Source of the DNA: Nitrospira sp. UBA6493
GTDB taxonomy: Bacteria > Nitrospirota > Nitrospiria > Nitrospirales > Nitrospiraceae
NCBI GenBank assembly: GCA_002435325.1
Contig: DJMJ01000039.1
Location: 1-50,493 of the forward strand
Reading direction: 5' to 3'
Length of the DNA stretch: 50,493 nt
Position numbers and translations under genes: made by a program. Shown here piece after piece: positions 27,024 to 35,350 of the stretch. Under the pieces are notes generated by a model that did not search any database, had not been told where the DNA came from, and saw only the letters and a list, made by a program, of their open reading frames with translations. Positions within the stretch are counted from its first letter, which is position 1. Each line of letters begins with the position of its first letter.

Positions 27024-27659
27024 ATGAGTCAATATCGCGTGCTGCCAGGACCTGAACACTTCCTCCCGCCCGCCGCAGCCAGCATGGGAATCCAGCTGCC
27101 GAACCCGGGGGAAGCGCACATTAACGGCGTGATCGTATCGGAAGACAAGGCCTACGAGGAAGCTGCCAAGCAATTCCTGATGGCCAAAGTCCCGACGATT
27201 TTCCCAGGCCCGCTCGTGCTGTGGGCGTGGAACGAAAAAGCCGCCAAGAAAGCCACGGCGGTCCGCCATCTCTATAACACGCTGAAAGAATGCGTCCAGC
27301 CAGGGCAAACGCCCATGCTGATTCCGATGCCCGATTACCGGCCGAAGTATCCCAAGATCAACCCCGAAGTCGAAATCAATCCCAACCATCCGAATCTGAC
27401 CATCTGGCACAATAAAATCGATTGCTGCATGTTCATCGGCGTGCATTGCCACCAAGCCAACCTGTCCTTGAAGATCATTCGCGGCGGCACTTCCTGCTAT
27501 ACGATTGCAATGTGCGCCCAAGCCGGCCATGAAGACGCGATGTTGTCCTTCCGGGATGCCTCCGTCGAGAAGATCATGAAACTGGCCGAATGGGTGAAGA
27601 AGTTGAAGGGAACCGTCCAACCACGGCTGACGTCAGCCAAGAGCGGGGCTTCAAACTAG
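27024..27659 (+). CDS. 2-oxoacid:ferredoxin oxidoreductase, small accessory (epsilon-type) subunit
   Basis: 211 residues, no Fe-S or ThDP motif. It opens MSQYRVLPGPEHFLPP and has a cysteine/histidine-rich stretch around KIDCCMFIGVHCHQANLSLKIIRGG. I place it as the fifth subunit of the five-subunit enzyme (For/Por E type of Hydrogenobacter) by position and size; the exact homology is an inference. It is the first gene of the operon, 40 bases ahead of the alpha subunit, and would be made in the same amount as the catalytic subunits. Confidence 0.7.
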   Translation: MSQYRVLPGPEHFLPPAAASMGIQLPNPGEAHINGVIVSEDKAYEEAAKQFLMAKVPTIFPGPLVLWAWNEKAAKKATAVRHLYNTLKECVQPGQTPMLIPMPDYRPKYPKINPEVEINPNHPNLTIWHNKIDCCMFIGVHCHQANLSLKIIRGGTSCYTIAMCAQAGHEDAMLSFRDASVEKIMKLAEWVKKLKGTVQPRLTSAKSGASN

Positions 27660-27699
27660 TCGTTTGAAATCCTCGAAAGCCTGAAAGGAGGCTGGGTCC

Positions 27700-28914
27700 A
27701 TGGCAGATATACACTCAGTCATTGGCACGAAGAATAAAAAGGGCCAAACCTATACCGATACCTGGAAGATGATGAACGAGGCACCGCGTACGCCGTCGTT
27801 CTATACAGGCAGCGAAGTCATCAAGGAAGCCGTCCGGCGGGCCAGTTGCGACGTCATGATTGCCTATCCGATTACCCCGCAGAGCGAAGCCGCGGCCCTG
27901 ATCGGTGAATTGTTTGCGGAAGGCTACATCGGCGACTACTTCCGGGGCGAAAGCGAATTTGCCGTCATGTCGCAATGTGCCGGTGCCGCGTTCGGCGGAG
28001 CCCGTGTGTTTACGACGACCGCAGGCCCGGGAACGATGCGCGCCATGGAAAACTTCCCCATGTGGTCGGGCGCGCGGCTCCCGATTCAGATGATCGTGAC
28101 CTGCCGCGGCATTAACTCGCCGTTGTCGATTCAGCCGGACACGCTCGAAATCGCCTACCTGCTGAACACCGGCATGCTGGTATGGCATGCGGAAACGGCG
28201 CAAGACTTCTTCGATTGGATCCTCAAAGGCTATATGGTGTCGGAAGAGCCCGATGTGCACCTCCCGTTGGCGCTCTGCTGCGACGGATTCTTTGTCACGC
28301 ACACCAAGGACGTGGTCAATCTCACTCCGGCAGACATGTGCTTGCCCCCATACGATCCCTACCGTTCCCCGGTGCCTTGTATGGACATGGAGTGCCCGCC
28401 GGTCCGGATGATGCGCGATCCGTTCGTCATGAAGAGCAACTACATCAGCTACGCCACGCATGCATCCTGGCAGCAGGAAGTGTGGGCGGCGGTCGAGCGG
28501 TCCCGCAAACATTCCATTCATTGGCTCAACGGACTGATCGACACAGAAAACACGGATGCGGATATCATGATCGTGGCCTCCGGAACCGCAGTCTCGCAAG
28601 GCCGTGAAGCGATTCGCCTCCTCGAAGACGAAGGCGTCCGTTGCGGGTTGGTCAAGGTGAAAACCTTACGCCCCTGGCCGGAAGAAGAAATCCGCGAAGC
28701 GACGAAGAACGCCAAGCACATTTTCGTGCCGGAATTCAACGTCACGGGTTGGTTAGCCAAAGAGATCAAGGCGACGATTCCTAATCATGAGCGTGTGCAC
28801 GCCGGCCCGCATGTGTGCGGAGGCATGACCATGCCGCCAGAAATCATCGTCAATGAGATCAAAACTACCTTGGGACTGAAGAAGTCCTTTGTGATGGCTG
28901 GACGCGGAAGCTGA
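27700..28914 (+). CDS. 2-oxoacid:ferredoxin oxidoreductase, alpha subunit
   Basis: 404 residues. The family blocks are visible: AYPITPQSEAA near 55, FTTTAGPGTMRAMEN near 100, the RG-containing IVTCRGIN, and the C-terminal transketolase-like domain II (VASGTAVSQGREAI, VKVKTLRPWPEEEI, PEFNVTGWLAKEI). ATG 27700 follows AAGGAGG with eight bases. Together with the beta and gamma subunits it carries out reversible, CoA-dependent decarboxylation of pyruvate or 2-oxoglutarate with ferredoxin; the substrate cannot be told from sequence alone. Confidence 0.9.
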   Translation: MADIHSVIGTKNKKGQTYTDTWKMMNEAPRTPSFYTGSEVIKEAVRRASCDVMIAYPITPQSEAAALIGELFAEGYIGDYFRGESEFAVMSQCAGAAFGGARVFTTTAGPGTMRAMENFPMWSGARLPIQMIVTCRGINSPLSIQPDTLEIAYLLNTGMLVWHAETAQDFFDWILKGYMVSEEPDVHLPLALCCDGFFVTHTKDVVNLTPADMCLPPYDPYRSPVPCMDMECPPVRMMRDPFVMKSNYISYATHASWQQEVWAAVERSRKHSIHWLNGLIDTENTDADIMIVASGTAVSQGREAIRLLEDEGVRCGLVKVKTLRPWPEEEIREATKNAKHIFVPEFNVTGWLAKEIKATIPNHERVHAGPHVCGGMTMPPEIIVNEIKTTLGLKKSFVMAGRGS

Positions 28915-28969
28915 TCAATAAACATCCATAACCAGTTCGCCACGTGCTCGCGAACCGGAGGAGGCATAC

Positions 28970-29875
28970 ATGAGCAAAGAAAAAATCAAGATTTCTGAAG
29001 CCCTCTACGATATCATGCCGTCGGACTATCAAGACTTGGTCAAGAGCGCAACCTACGGCAAAGAAGACCGGGGATGGAAGGACATCGGGAGCAGCAAGGA
29101 ATTGATCGAGCAGCACTCGCTCTGTGCCGGCTGCCCAGAGTCCATGGCCTTCCGCTACATCCTGGCCTCACTTCCGAACCCCGAAGACACCGTCATGGTC
29201 GGTTCGACGGGGTGCACCAGCCTCGTGTTCCCCATGGTGGCCGTGCATAACATTCACTCCCTGTTCGGCAATCAGAACGCCATCGCCTCAGGCTTGAAGC
29301 GGGCCCTGAGCGTGCGTTTCCCTGGCCGGACCAAAGACGTGGTCGTCCTCGCCGGTGACGGCGCGACTGTCGATATCGGCCTCGATATGACCCTCCAGGC
29401 CTGGTTCCGCCAGGAAAAGTTCACCACCATTTGCTTCGATAACGAACTCTACGCCAACACCGGCGGCCAGGAAAGCGGTCTGATGCAGAAGGGCTTCGTC
29501 GCAAAGATGGCCCCGGTCGGAAAACTCTTCGATAAGGTTCGGCTGCCTGAAATCGCCCGTGAATCCGGTTGTCACTATGTCGTGAATTGCACGGTCAGCA
29601 AACCGTCCCTCATTGAGAAAGTTATCCGCAACGCCGTGCATATCGCACGCGAAATCGGCCCGACTTATCTCCAGTTGTACACGCCCTGCATCCTTGAAAT
29701 CGGCAAGAACAGCATGGAAGGCCTCCAGGAGATGCGTGATTCTGAAAAGCCGACCGAGCGGTTTGCCTACAAGGAATATGTCAGCGAACCGGCGAAGCAA
29801 TTGCTGGCCGAGCTGGCCGCAAAGGACAAGGAAAAGAAAGCCGCTGCCAAGCAATTGGCCTCACAGGAAGCCTAG
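28970..29875 (+). CDS. 2-oxoacid:ferredoxin oxidoreductase, beta subunit
   Basis: 301 residues; binds thiamine diphosphate and a [4Fe-4S] cluster. The cluster motif CAGC is near residue 46, further cysteines are in GSTGCTS and VVNCTVSKPS, and the ThDP motif is GDGATVDIGLDMT followed by NELYANTGGQES. A Lys/Ala-rich tail ends the protein. GGAGGAGG lies five bases before the ATG. Confidence 0.92.
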   Translation: MSKEKIKISEALYDIMPSDYQDLVKSATYGKEDRGWKDIGSSKELIEQHSLCAGCPESMAFRYILASLPNPEDTVMVGSTGCTSLVFPMVAVHNIHSLFGNQNAIASGLKRALSVRFPGRTKDVVVLAGDGATVDIGLDMTLQAWFRQEKFTTICFDNELYANTGGQESGLMQKGFVAKMAPVGKLFDKVRLPEIARESGCHYVVNCTVSKPSLIEKVIRNAVHIAREIGPTYLQLYTPCILEIGKNSMEGLQEMRDSEKPTERFAYKEYVSEPAKQLLAELAAKDKEKKAAAKQLASQEA

Positions 29876-29897
29876 TTCGAATCTTGAGGAGACGATC

Positions 29898-30605
29898 ATG
29901 ATTAAGAAGAGACTGAATATCCGGCTGTCAGGGCTCGGCGGGCAGGGCGCCGTGACCGCTGCCCATGTCCTGGCGATGGCGGCCAACCGCGACGGTAAGT
30001 TTTCAATTTCCAATCCATTTTTCGGCGCAGAAAAGCGCATGGCCCCGGCCGAGAGCTATTGCCGGATCGGCATCGAGCGGATCTACGATCGCGGCGAGCT
30101 GGTGTTCCCCGATGTGATTCAAGTATTTCACCCCCAGGTCATCACCATGGGAAAAAGCTACACCATGCCGTTCTATTCCGGCATCAAGGAAGGCGGCGTC
30201 GTCATCATCAACTCCGACCAGCCTCTGTTGTCGGAAGAAGACGTGCAACGCCTGAAAGACTTGAACGTCGCGCTATTTTACATCCCCGCTACCGAGCTGG
30301 CGATCGAAGTCGCCGGCACCGAATTGTCCACAAATATGGCGATGATTGGCGCCGTAGCCGGCATCACCAAGTGCGTCTCGATGGAAGCCCTGGATGGTGC
30401 CTTGCAGGAGCGATTCGGCAAGAAATTCGTCGCCTCAGGAGGAACCGCCTCCCTCGACGAAGCCATCAAGAAGAAGTTCGCCAAGAAGGAAATGCTGCTC
30501 GCGAAAAATCTGGCAACCGTCAAGCGGGGCTATGAAATTGCCAGTGAGTGGGCCGAAAAGAACAAGGTCGAGCTGCGAGTCGGCAATCCCGCCGTCGCCG
30601 CGTAA
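29898..30605 (+). CDS. 2-oxoacid:ferredoxin oxidoreductase, gamma subunit
   Basis: 235 residues. The N-terminal GLGGQGAVTAAHVLA and FGAEKRMAPAESYCRI mark the gamma domain that binds CoA in related enzymes. A basic C-terminal tail follows (KKFAKKEMLLAKN). The open frame reaches far upstream into the beta gene, but the ATG at 29898 after GAGGAGACGATC is the family start. Spacing to the neighbours is 22 and 27 bases. Confidence 0.9.
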   Translation: MIKKRLNIRLSGLGGQGAVTAAHVLAMAANRDGKFSISNPFFGAEKRMAPAESYCRIGIERIYDRGELVFPDVIQVFHPQVITMGKSYTMPFYSGIKEGGVVIINSDQPLLSEEDVQRLKDLNVALFYIPATELAIEVAGTELSTNMAMIGAVAGITKCVSMEALDGALQERFGKKFVASGGTASLDEAIKKKFAKKEMLLAKNLATVKRGYEIASEWAEKNKVELRVGNPAVAA

Positions 30606-30632
30606 GTCGAGCTAGAGAAGGAACCCCCTCGC

Positions 30633-30914
30633 ATGTATAACGTAGCGCAAGTCATTGACGAGAAATGCGTGGCAAAAAAGGGCTGTCGCCTCTGCATCAT
30701 GTATTGCCCGGAGGCCAACTGCCTGGATCTCAATTCAGCCAAGATGATTGCAGAAGTGAACATCGATCGTTGCAAAGGCTGCGAACTCTGCGTAGTCGTC
30801 TGCAACGCCGCGAAGCACATGGCCATCGAGATGCAAGCTGTCAGCTCCACGGGAGAGCTCATTAAGCACCACAAGGCCGAATCTGCCGCGCTGGGTCAAG
30901 CCTACCAAGGCTAG
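30633..30914 (+). CDS. 2-oxoacid:ferredoxin oxidoreductase, delta (ferredoxin) subunit
   Basis: 93 residues, a two-cluster ferredoxin domain that passes electrons out of the complex. Cysteines are arranged as C-x4-C-x2-C-x3-C (KKGCRLCIMYC) and CKGCELCVVVC. The first set has a longer first gap than the classical CxxCxxC spacing. It is the last gene before a strong terminator, which closes the five-gene operon. Confidence 0.9.
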   Translation: MYNVAQVIDEKCVAKKGCRLCIMYCPEANCLDLNSAKMIAEVNIDRCKGCELCVVVCNAAKHMAIEMQAVSSTGELIKHHKAESAALGQAYQG

Positions 30915-30933
30915 CCAGACGGGACGTTTCATG

Positions 30934-30968
30934 AGCCCCATAGCGTGACCCGCTATGGGGCTTTTTAT
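30934..30968 (+). terminator. Terminator of the ferredoxin oxidoreductase operon
   Basis: GCCCCATAGCG (30935-30945) pairs perfectly with CGCTATGGGGC (30951-30961) around a five-base loop, followed by TTTTTATT. Confidence 0.92.
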
Positions 30969-30989
30969 TCAGGCACATGGAGGGCCCTC

Positions 30990-31259
30990 ATGGAACGTGA
31001 AGACAATGTCATCGACGAACTCCTCGGCGAGATCAGCCGGCTCATTCAGGCCTATCCCAAGGCATTGGAACAACGGGCAGCCCTCATCCATGCCAGCGGG
31101 AAAGATCCGGAACTGGCGGAGAAGCTGGTTAAAGCCGCCGACACCATGAGAGATAGTGGAAACCTCTACTTCACATGGGCCAGGCACTATGCCGCCGTGG
31201 CTGAAGGCAACACGGATGCCTTATCGGATGAAGATGAAACCGAGGATTTCGACGTATAG
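30990..31259 (+). CDS. Small acidic protein of unknown function
   Basis: 89 residues from ATG 30990, which follows GGAGG by six bases; the upstream part of the frame overlaps the operon terminator and is rejected. The protein is mostly helical (DELLGEISRLIQAYPKALEQR; ELAEKLVKAADTMRDSGN) and ends in an acidic tail, DEDETEDFDV. No cysteine or membrane segment. I do not recognise a family. It begins about 20 bases after the terminator, so read-through or an own promoter must express it. Confidence 0.65.
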   Translation: MEREDNVIDELLGEISRLIQAYPKALEQRAALIHASGKDPELAEKLVKAADTMRDSGNLYFTWARHYAAVAEGNTDALSDEDETEDFDV

Positions 31260-31317
31260 CCGGGAAAGCCGAACACGCGTAGCAGTCGAAAAAAAACTCC
31301 ACTCCGCTAAAAACTTT

Positions 31318-31326
31318 TGCTAGAAT
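31318..31326 (+). promoter_or_regulatory. Extended -10 promoter element before tRNA-Asn
   Basis: TGCTAGAAT (extended -10, TGn plus TAGAAT) lies about 26 bases before the tRNA 5' end. An A-tract at about 31289-31296 could serve as an UP-like element; there is no clear -35 box. Confidence 0.5.
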
Positions 31327-31351
31327 ACGCCTCCCGTCGAACATACGACGT

Positions 31352-31427
31352 TCCCCGGTAGCTCAGTTGGTAGAGCAGCCGGCTGTTAACCGGCTGGTCG
31401 CAGGTTCGAGTCCTGCCCGGGGAGCCA
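31352..31427 (+). tRNA. tRNA-Asn (anticodon GUU)
   Basis: 76 bases with encoded CCA. Acceptor TCCCCGG/CCGGGGA, D-arm GCTC...GAGC, anticodon arm GCCGG-CTGTTAA-CCGGC and T-arm GCAGG-TTCGAGT-CCTGC pair fully. Discriminator base G, normal for Asn. Confidence 0.97.
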
Positions 31428-31437
31428 ACATAAAGAA

Positions 31438-31477
31438 AGAGGGCTGGTGGCAGAGAGGCCATCAGCCCTCTTTTATT
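31438..31477 (+). terminator. Terminator after tRNA-Asn
   Basis: AGAGGGCTGGTGGC and GCCATCAGCCCTCT form a stem of about 14 pairs with one wobble, a six-base loop and TTTTATTTT. As the stem ends in A/T runs on both sides it may also serve the convergent aldolase gene. Confidence 0.88.
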
Positions 31478-31499
31478 TTGCGCCGCCGTTTTTCGCCTG

Positions 31500-32151
31500 C
31501 TAGGCCGCGAGAGTAGACGGCCGCTGATTGGCGGCCCGCGCCGCGACTCCGCTCTTCAGCACGATCTCACAGATATGGTCCAGCCGTTCAATGTGCTCAT
31601 AGGCTGCCCAGGGATCTGTCGCAACGGCACAAACCCCATGATTCGCTTGGCCGACAATATCAAATTCCAGCGTTCCATCCTTCCGCAACCCCAAACATTC
31701 TGCCGTCACGTCGGCAAGATCGCGCGATAATGCAGGCAACGCAGGAACTGTCGGCCCCACACGGGTATACCGGGAGATATCCGGAAACTCCGCACACACG
31801 GCCGGCAAATCCACCCCCGCATAGACCGCCGCGACAATATGCGTAGCATGCACATGCACAACCGTCCTCGTTTTGTTGCTATCACGCTGAAGATTCCAAT
31901 GCATCCACAGCTCACCGGACGGTTGCTGCCCGTCCCGGACTCTCGGGATGTCATGACCGATCACCGTGTCCTTGATAATCTCCAGGCGCACCACATGCTC
32001 GGGATGAACGATCGTCTTCCGCCAACCTGACGGAGTAATATAGAGATACTTGCTTGCCCGCACGCTTGCGCATGCTGATATTGCCGTCTCTGGTTGTAAT
32101 CCAGCCTCGTTCATACACCCGCCGCATCACATCGCCGATTGCCGTTAACAT
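31500..32151 (-). pseudogene. Class II aldolase/adducin-family protein, frameshifted
   Basis: Family of zinc aldolases and epimerases acting on sugar phosphates (FucA, AraD, MtnB types). The N-terminal part (IGDVMRRVYERGWITTRDGNISMRKRAG) is in one frame and the rest (SKYLYITPSGWRKT onward) in the next. The switch is at about 32050-32060, where one extra base in GGGCAAGCAAG would explain it. Downstream, the catalytic Glu (GELWMH), zinc ligands HVHATH and the NHG histidine remain. ATG 32151 is preceded by AAGGAGG, so the start is intact. Without the shift the protein would be about 216 residues, normal length. It may be a pseudogene, a sequencing error or, less likely, programmed shifting; no slippery heptamer is seen. 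Confidence 0.8.
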
Positions 32152-32274
32152 AAGCCCTCCTTCGGTCAATTCCGCAGTTTCGTTATCGGCGGGGATCTCC
32201 CTCCCCTTTAGATCAGACATCGACTACAGAACTAGCCCGCACATTCCTAGTACGCATCCGCCTAGATTTTCTTT

Positions 32275-33288
32275 ATGATAGAACCACCTATGCAAATGCC
32301 CCCTCCCTTTCACCCGCCATTTCTGCTTCGTAATGCCCACCTCATGACTGTCATCCCCCGCTATTGGCCGAGAGCCGACTCCCTGAAAAACATGCCACAC
32401 GCATCACGCCTGTTCACCGTAGAGCCAGGCACACAACTCCTGGGCCTCTGTCATTGGCAAGACTCTCGTGAGACCGCTCCAACCGTCATCCTCGTGCATG
32501 GACTCGAAGGATGCGCGGAATCGCGCTACATGCGTGGGATTGCGGAAAAGGCCTACCGCGCCGGATTTAATGTGCTCCGGATGAACCAGCGGAACTGCGG
32601 AGGCACGGAACACCTGACGCCGACACTGTATAACAGCGGCCTCAGCCAGGATTACCGAGCCATCGTGCATGAGCTCGCAACCGTTGACCGCCTCACCAGC
32701 ATCTGGCTTGTGGGCTACTCGATGGGGGGCAATCTGGTGCTGAAAGCAGCTGGAGAGCTGGGAGGAATGGAACCGGCGTTAGCTGGCGTCGCGGCGGTCT
32801 GTCCCAATATCGATCCCGCCCAGTGCGTGACAGAATTGGAGCGACCGCGGAATTGGGTCTATCATCAGCACTTCCTCCCGCGCCTGAAAGCCCGCATGAG
32901 ACGAAAGGCCACCTTCTTTCCAGGGAAATGGGACTTGGCGCGGCTGAACTCTATCCGAACCATGAGCCAATTTGACGATTACTACACCGCCCCCGATGGC
33001 GGCTATCGGGATGCCGCCGACTATTATGACCGCGCGGGCTCACATCATGTGCTGCACCAGATTTCCGTCCCCACACTGATCATCACGGCGCAAGATGATC
33101 CCTTTATCCCCTACTCCATGTTTACCCAGCCGGGGATCAGGGACAACAGAGCCATCACTCTGCTCACTCCGCGCTATGGCGGCCATTGTGGGTTCTTCCA
33201 CAGGGGCCAAAATGGAGAAGATTCCTACTGGGCGGAAAATCGGATTGTGGAATTTCTTGCAGAAAAGACCACGAGCAGAAGCGCTTAA
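32275..33288 (+). CDS. YheT-family alpha/beta hydrolase
   Basis: 337 residues. The YheT/EMB8-type N-terminus (HPPFLLRNAHLMTVIPRYW) precedes the hydrolase fold with VILVHGLEGCAESRYM, nucleophile elbow GYSMGG, Asp in TAQDDPFIP and His in RYGGHCGF. All three catalytic residues are therefore present. Natural substrates of this family are poorly known; esterase or lipase activity is likely. No ribosome site is visible before ATG 32275 or the alternative ATG 32290. The stop is two bases from that of the convergent membrane protein. Confidence 0.9.
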   Translation: MIEPPMQMPPPFHPPFLLRNAHLMTVIPRYWPRADSLKNMPHASRLFTVEPGTQLLGLCHWQDSRETAPTVILVHGLEGCAESRYMRGIAEKAYRAGFNVLRMNQRNCGGTEHLTPTLYNSGLSQDYRAIVHELATVDRLTSIWLVGYSMGGNLVLKAAGELGGMEPALAGVAAVCPNIDPAQCVTELERPRNWVYHQHFLPRLKARMRRKATFFPGKWDLARLNSIRTMSQFDDYYTAPDGGYRDAADYYDRAGSHHVLHQISVPTLIITAQDDPFIPYSMFTQPGIRDNRAITLLTPRYGGHCGFFHRGQNGEDSYWAENRIVEFLAEKTTSRSA

Positions 33289-33289
33289 T

Positions 33290-33748
33290 TTATACGGCCT
33301 TGTTCAGACGACGCGGCACCATCGCAGCCACCAACGGCGCACACTTTTTGACCCAGGTCGTAATAATCCAGGCCACATCCGTCACAATGCCGATAATAAA
33401 GACCCAATTATAAATCCCCCTGGCAGGTTTGCTCAGATACGGCCCGCAGAGCAAGAGAAGGACCCCGTAGGATAGCACCACCATCGCCAGGACCGTGACT
33501 GGCTGAATCAGGGCACGATACGGAGCCAGCCACTTCCAGTTATCCGGTGGATCTCCCGACAGCTGACGAGCCCCAAACCCGGCGATGACCAGCGCCCCGC
33601 TATAACCAAGAAACTGCACGATATCTGATGCATGCACCTTCCCCACAGCCGTCTCGCGAAACAGCGGCACTTGCCCGAGAATCGCGGCAAATAGAAAAGA
33701 AAGCCCCATCGCCACCCCATACTCCAAAATCCACTGACGCGCCTTCAT
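33290..33748 (-). CDS. Small integral membrane protein, unknown
   Basis: 152 residues with about four hydrophobic segments: near 9-26 (VAMGLSFLFAAILG), 45-62 (FLGYSGALVIAGFG), 85-105 (VTVLAMVVLSYGVLLLLCG) and 115-132 (VFIIGIVTDVAWIITTW). The C-terminus is basic. AGGAGG is six bases before the second of two tandem ATG codons (33748), which I chose. No family recognised. It is alone on the minus strand between the hydrolase and pafA. Confidence 0.75.
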   Translation of the reverse strand: MKARQWILEYGVAMGLSFLFAAILGQVPLFRETAVGKVHASDIVQFLGYSGALVIAGFGARQLSGDPPDNWKWLAPYRALIQPVTVLAMVVLSYGVLLLLCGPYLSKPARGIYNWVFIIGIVTDVAWIITTWVKKCAPLVAAMVPRRLNKAV

Positions 33749-33864
33749 CATGAACCTCCTACGAAGCCATCTAACAATTATATCCTCATAAGCATAGCAT
33801 GCAGAGAATTAACCAATAGATTCTATAACTTGCAATGACTATCCGGACCGATCATTAACAGGGA

Positions 33865-35349
33865 TTACAGGGACTGAAGATGGGAGCGCACGTCCTGCGC
33901 ATAGGTTTTGAATGGATCCGGCATCGGGAACGGCGTCCGGCCACGGACCTGAAAGATCGACCAATTAATCACATAGGCTGGAAAGTACCGTTCGTCTTGA
34001 ACGGACGAACCCGGTTCAGCGATCGGAGCATCCGCGAGCAGATGCCGAACCAGCTCACCACGGCCAAAAGCTCTGGTGTTGCGGGGGGGATGCTCCATCG
34101 CCAGCGTGATGGCCTTGTCCGTTGTCATGCGGTGCACACGGCCTTCTTCAAGCAACCCGAAGTAGAGCCCGCGGTCGGCTCGAAGATTATGGTATTCGAG
34201 GTCCAGACTCTTCAGCGTCGGGTCGTGCCACTCCAACTGCTCCGCCTCACGGAATGATTCAAGCAACCAGAGCTTCGACGCCCAATCCACACGGCCCACC
34301 AGCTTGGTATAGTCTCCACGCAAGTCTGTCAGCACGGCTTCCCATTGAGCCAACACCCAGTCGGTCTCCTCGTCCTGCCCGGCATAGGCGTCACGAGCCG
34401 CCGCGAGAAACTGCTCCTGAATATCGATAGCTGAGATGCTTTGGCCCGATTGCAGGCGCACGATCCACTGGCGATCTTGATCCTGCGAGATCTCTTGCAG
34501 CGTTTCAACCGGCTCGTCGATGTCCAGGCCGCGCGGCGCCTTGCCGTCCTCGATCAACTGTAGCACCAGCCCCGTCGTGCCCATCTTCAGGGCCGTCGCA
34601 TATTCGGCCATATTGGAATCCCCGAGCAGCAGATGAATGCGCCGATACTGATTGGGATCCGCCAGCGGTTCATCGCGGGTATTGATGATAGCCCGGTTCT
34701 GCTGCACCCACTCGAAGAAATCGTTCACGATGTGGTCCGCCCGCTGCGAAATCTGAAACGGGATCATGGTTTGAGGCGATCCCTGATGCAGAGCGGCGCG
34801 CGGCACGATCAGGCGGTCCATCTGAATCCAGGCGTCCTGCGGGCTGGCGGCGCCGATCCGTCCGGATCCGGTGAAAATCTGGCGAGTCACGAGAAACGAC
34901 ACTAGCGGGCTCAGCCCGCGCCGGCTGAACGGGAATCGCCTGGTGACCAGATAGTTCTCGTGCGATCCGAATGTGGCATCGGTTTCATGATCGATATTGT
35001 TCTTAATCAGCGAAATGGTGTCGCCAAATCCAAGTTCTTCAATCGCCTGCTGCAGCACCAGATCGCCCGCCCGATCGACGGCGACGAGATCCATAAGCGA
35101 ATGGCATTCAGGCGAGGCATATTCGAGATGCCCCATGTCCAGGTACATGCGCCCGGCATTCGTGAGAAATCCACCGTTCCCCGGCGGCTCGTCATGCCCG
35201 CGATGATGCAGATCGAGCACCCCCCGGTGCTGAACATGGAAGAGATGATCGCGGATTTGATGGGCAAACCACGTCGGTGTATGGTCGGGACGGTCTTGAT
35301 TGACCAGAAGACCATACTCGGTTTCGATCCCGAAAATACGATTCAGCAT
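33865..35349 (-). CDS. pafA: PafA-type ligase for the Pup-like modifier UBact
   Basis: Joins the C-terminal glutamate of the modifier to lysines of target proteins, using ATP; relative of glutamine synthetase. 494 residues. The ATP-site start RIFGIETEYG, the catalytic Asp71 in MYLDMGHLEYASPEC, the IKNNID and GSHENYL blocks and RAIINTRDEP are all present. Unlike the paralogue at 37269-38795 it has no long loop before the catalytic Asp, which is why I assign it as the ligase. The start is one base after the prcA stop, so it is coupled to the proteasome genes. Confidence 0.9.
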   Translation of the reverse strand: MLNRIFGIETEYGLLVNQDRPDHTPTWFAHQIRDHLFHVQHRGVLDLHHRGHDEPPGNGGFLTNAGRMYLDMGHLEYASPECHSLMDLVAVDRAGDLVLQQAIEELGFGDTISLIKNNIDHETDATFGSHENYLVTRRFPFSRRGLSPLVSFLVTRQIFTGSGRIGAASPQDAWIQMDRLIVPRAALHQGSPQTMIPFQISQRADHIVNDFFEWVQQNRAIINTRDEPLADPNQYRRIHLLLGDSNMAEYATALKMGTTGLVLQLIEDGKAPRGLDIDEPVETLQEISQDQDRQWIVRLQSGQSISAIDIQEQFLAAARDAYAGQDEETDWVLAQWEAVLTDLRGDYTKLVGRVDWASKLWLLESFREAEQLEWHDPTLKSLDLEYHNLRADRGLYFGLLEEGRVHRMTTDKAITLAMEHPPRNTRAFGRGELVRHLLADAPIAEPGSSVQDERYFPAYVINWSIFQVRGRTPFPMPDPFKTYAQDVRSHLQSL

Positions 35350-35350
35350 A

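Noticed and set aside
26853..27620. 255-residue minus-strand ORF over the oxidoreductase leader and first gene
   Set aside because: Antisense to a conserved operon gene and its leader; no motif.
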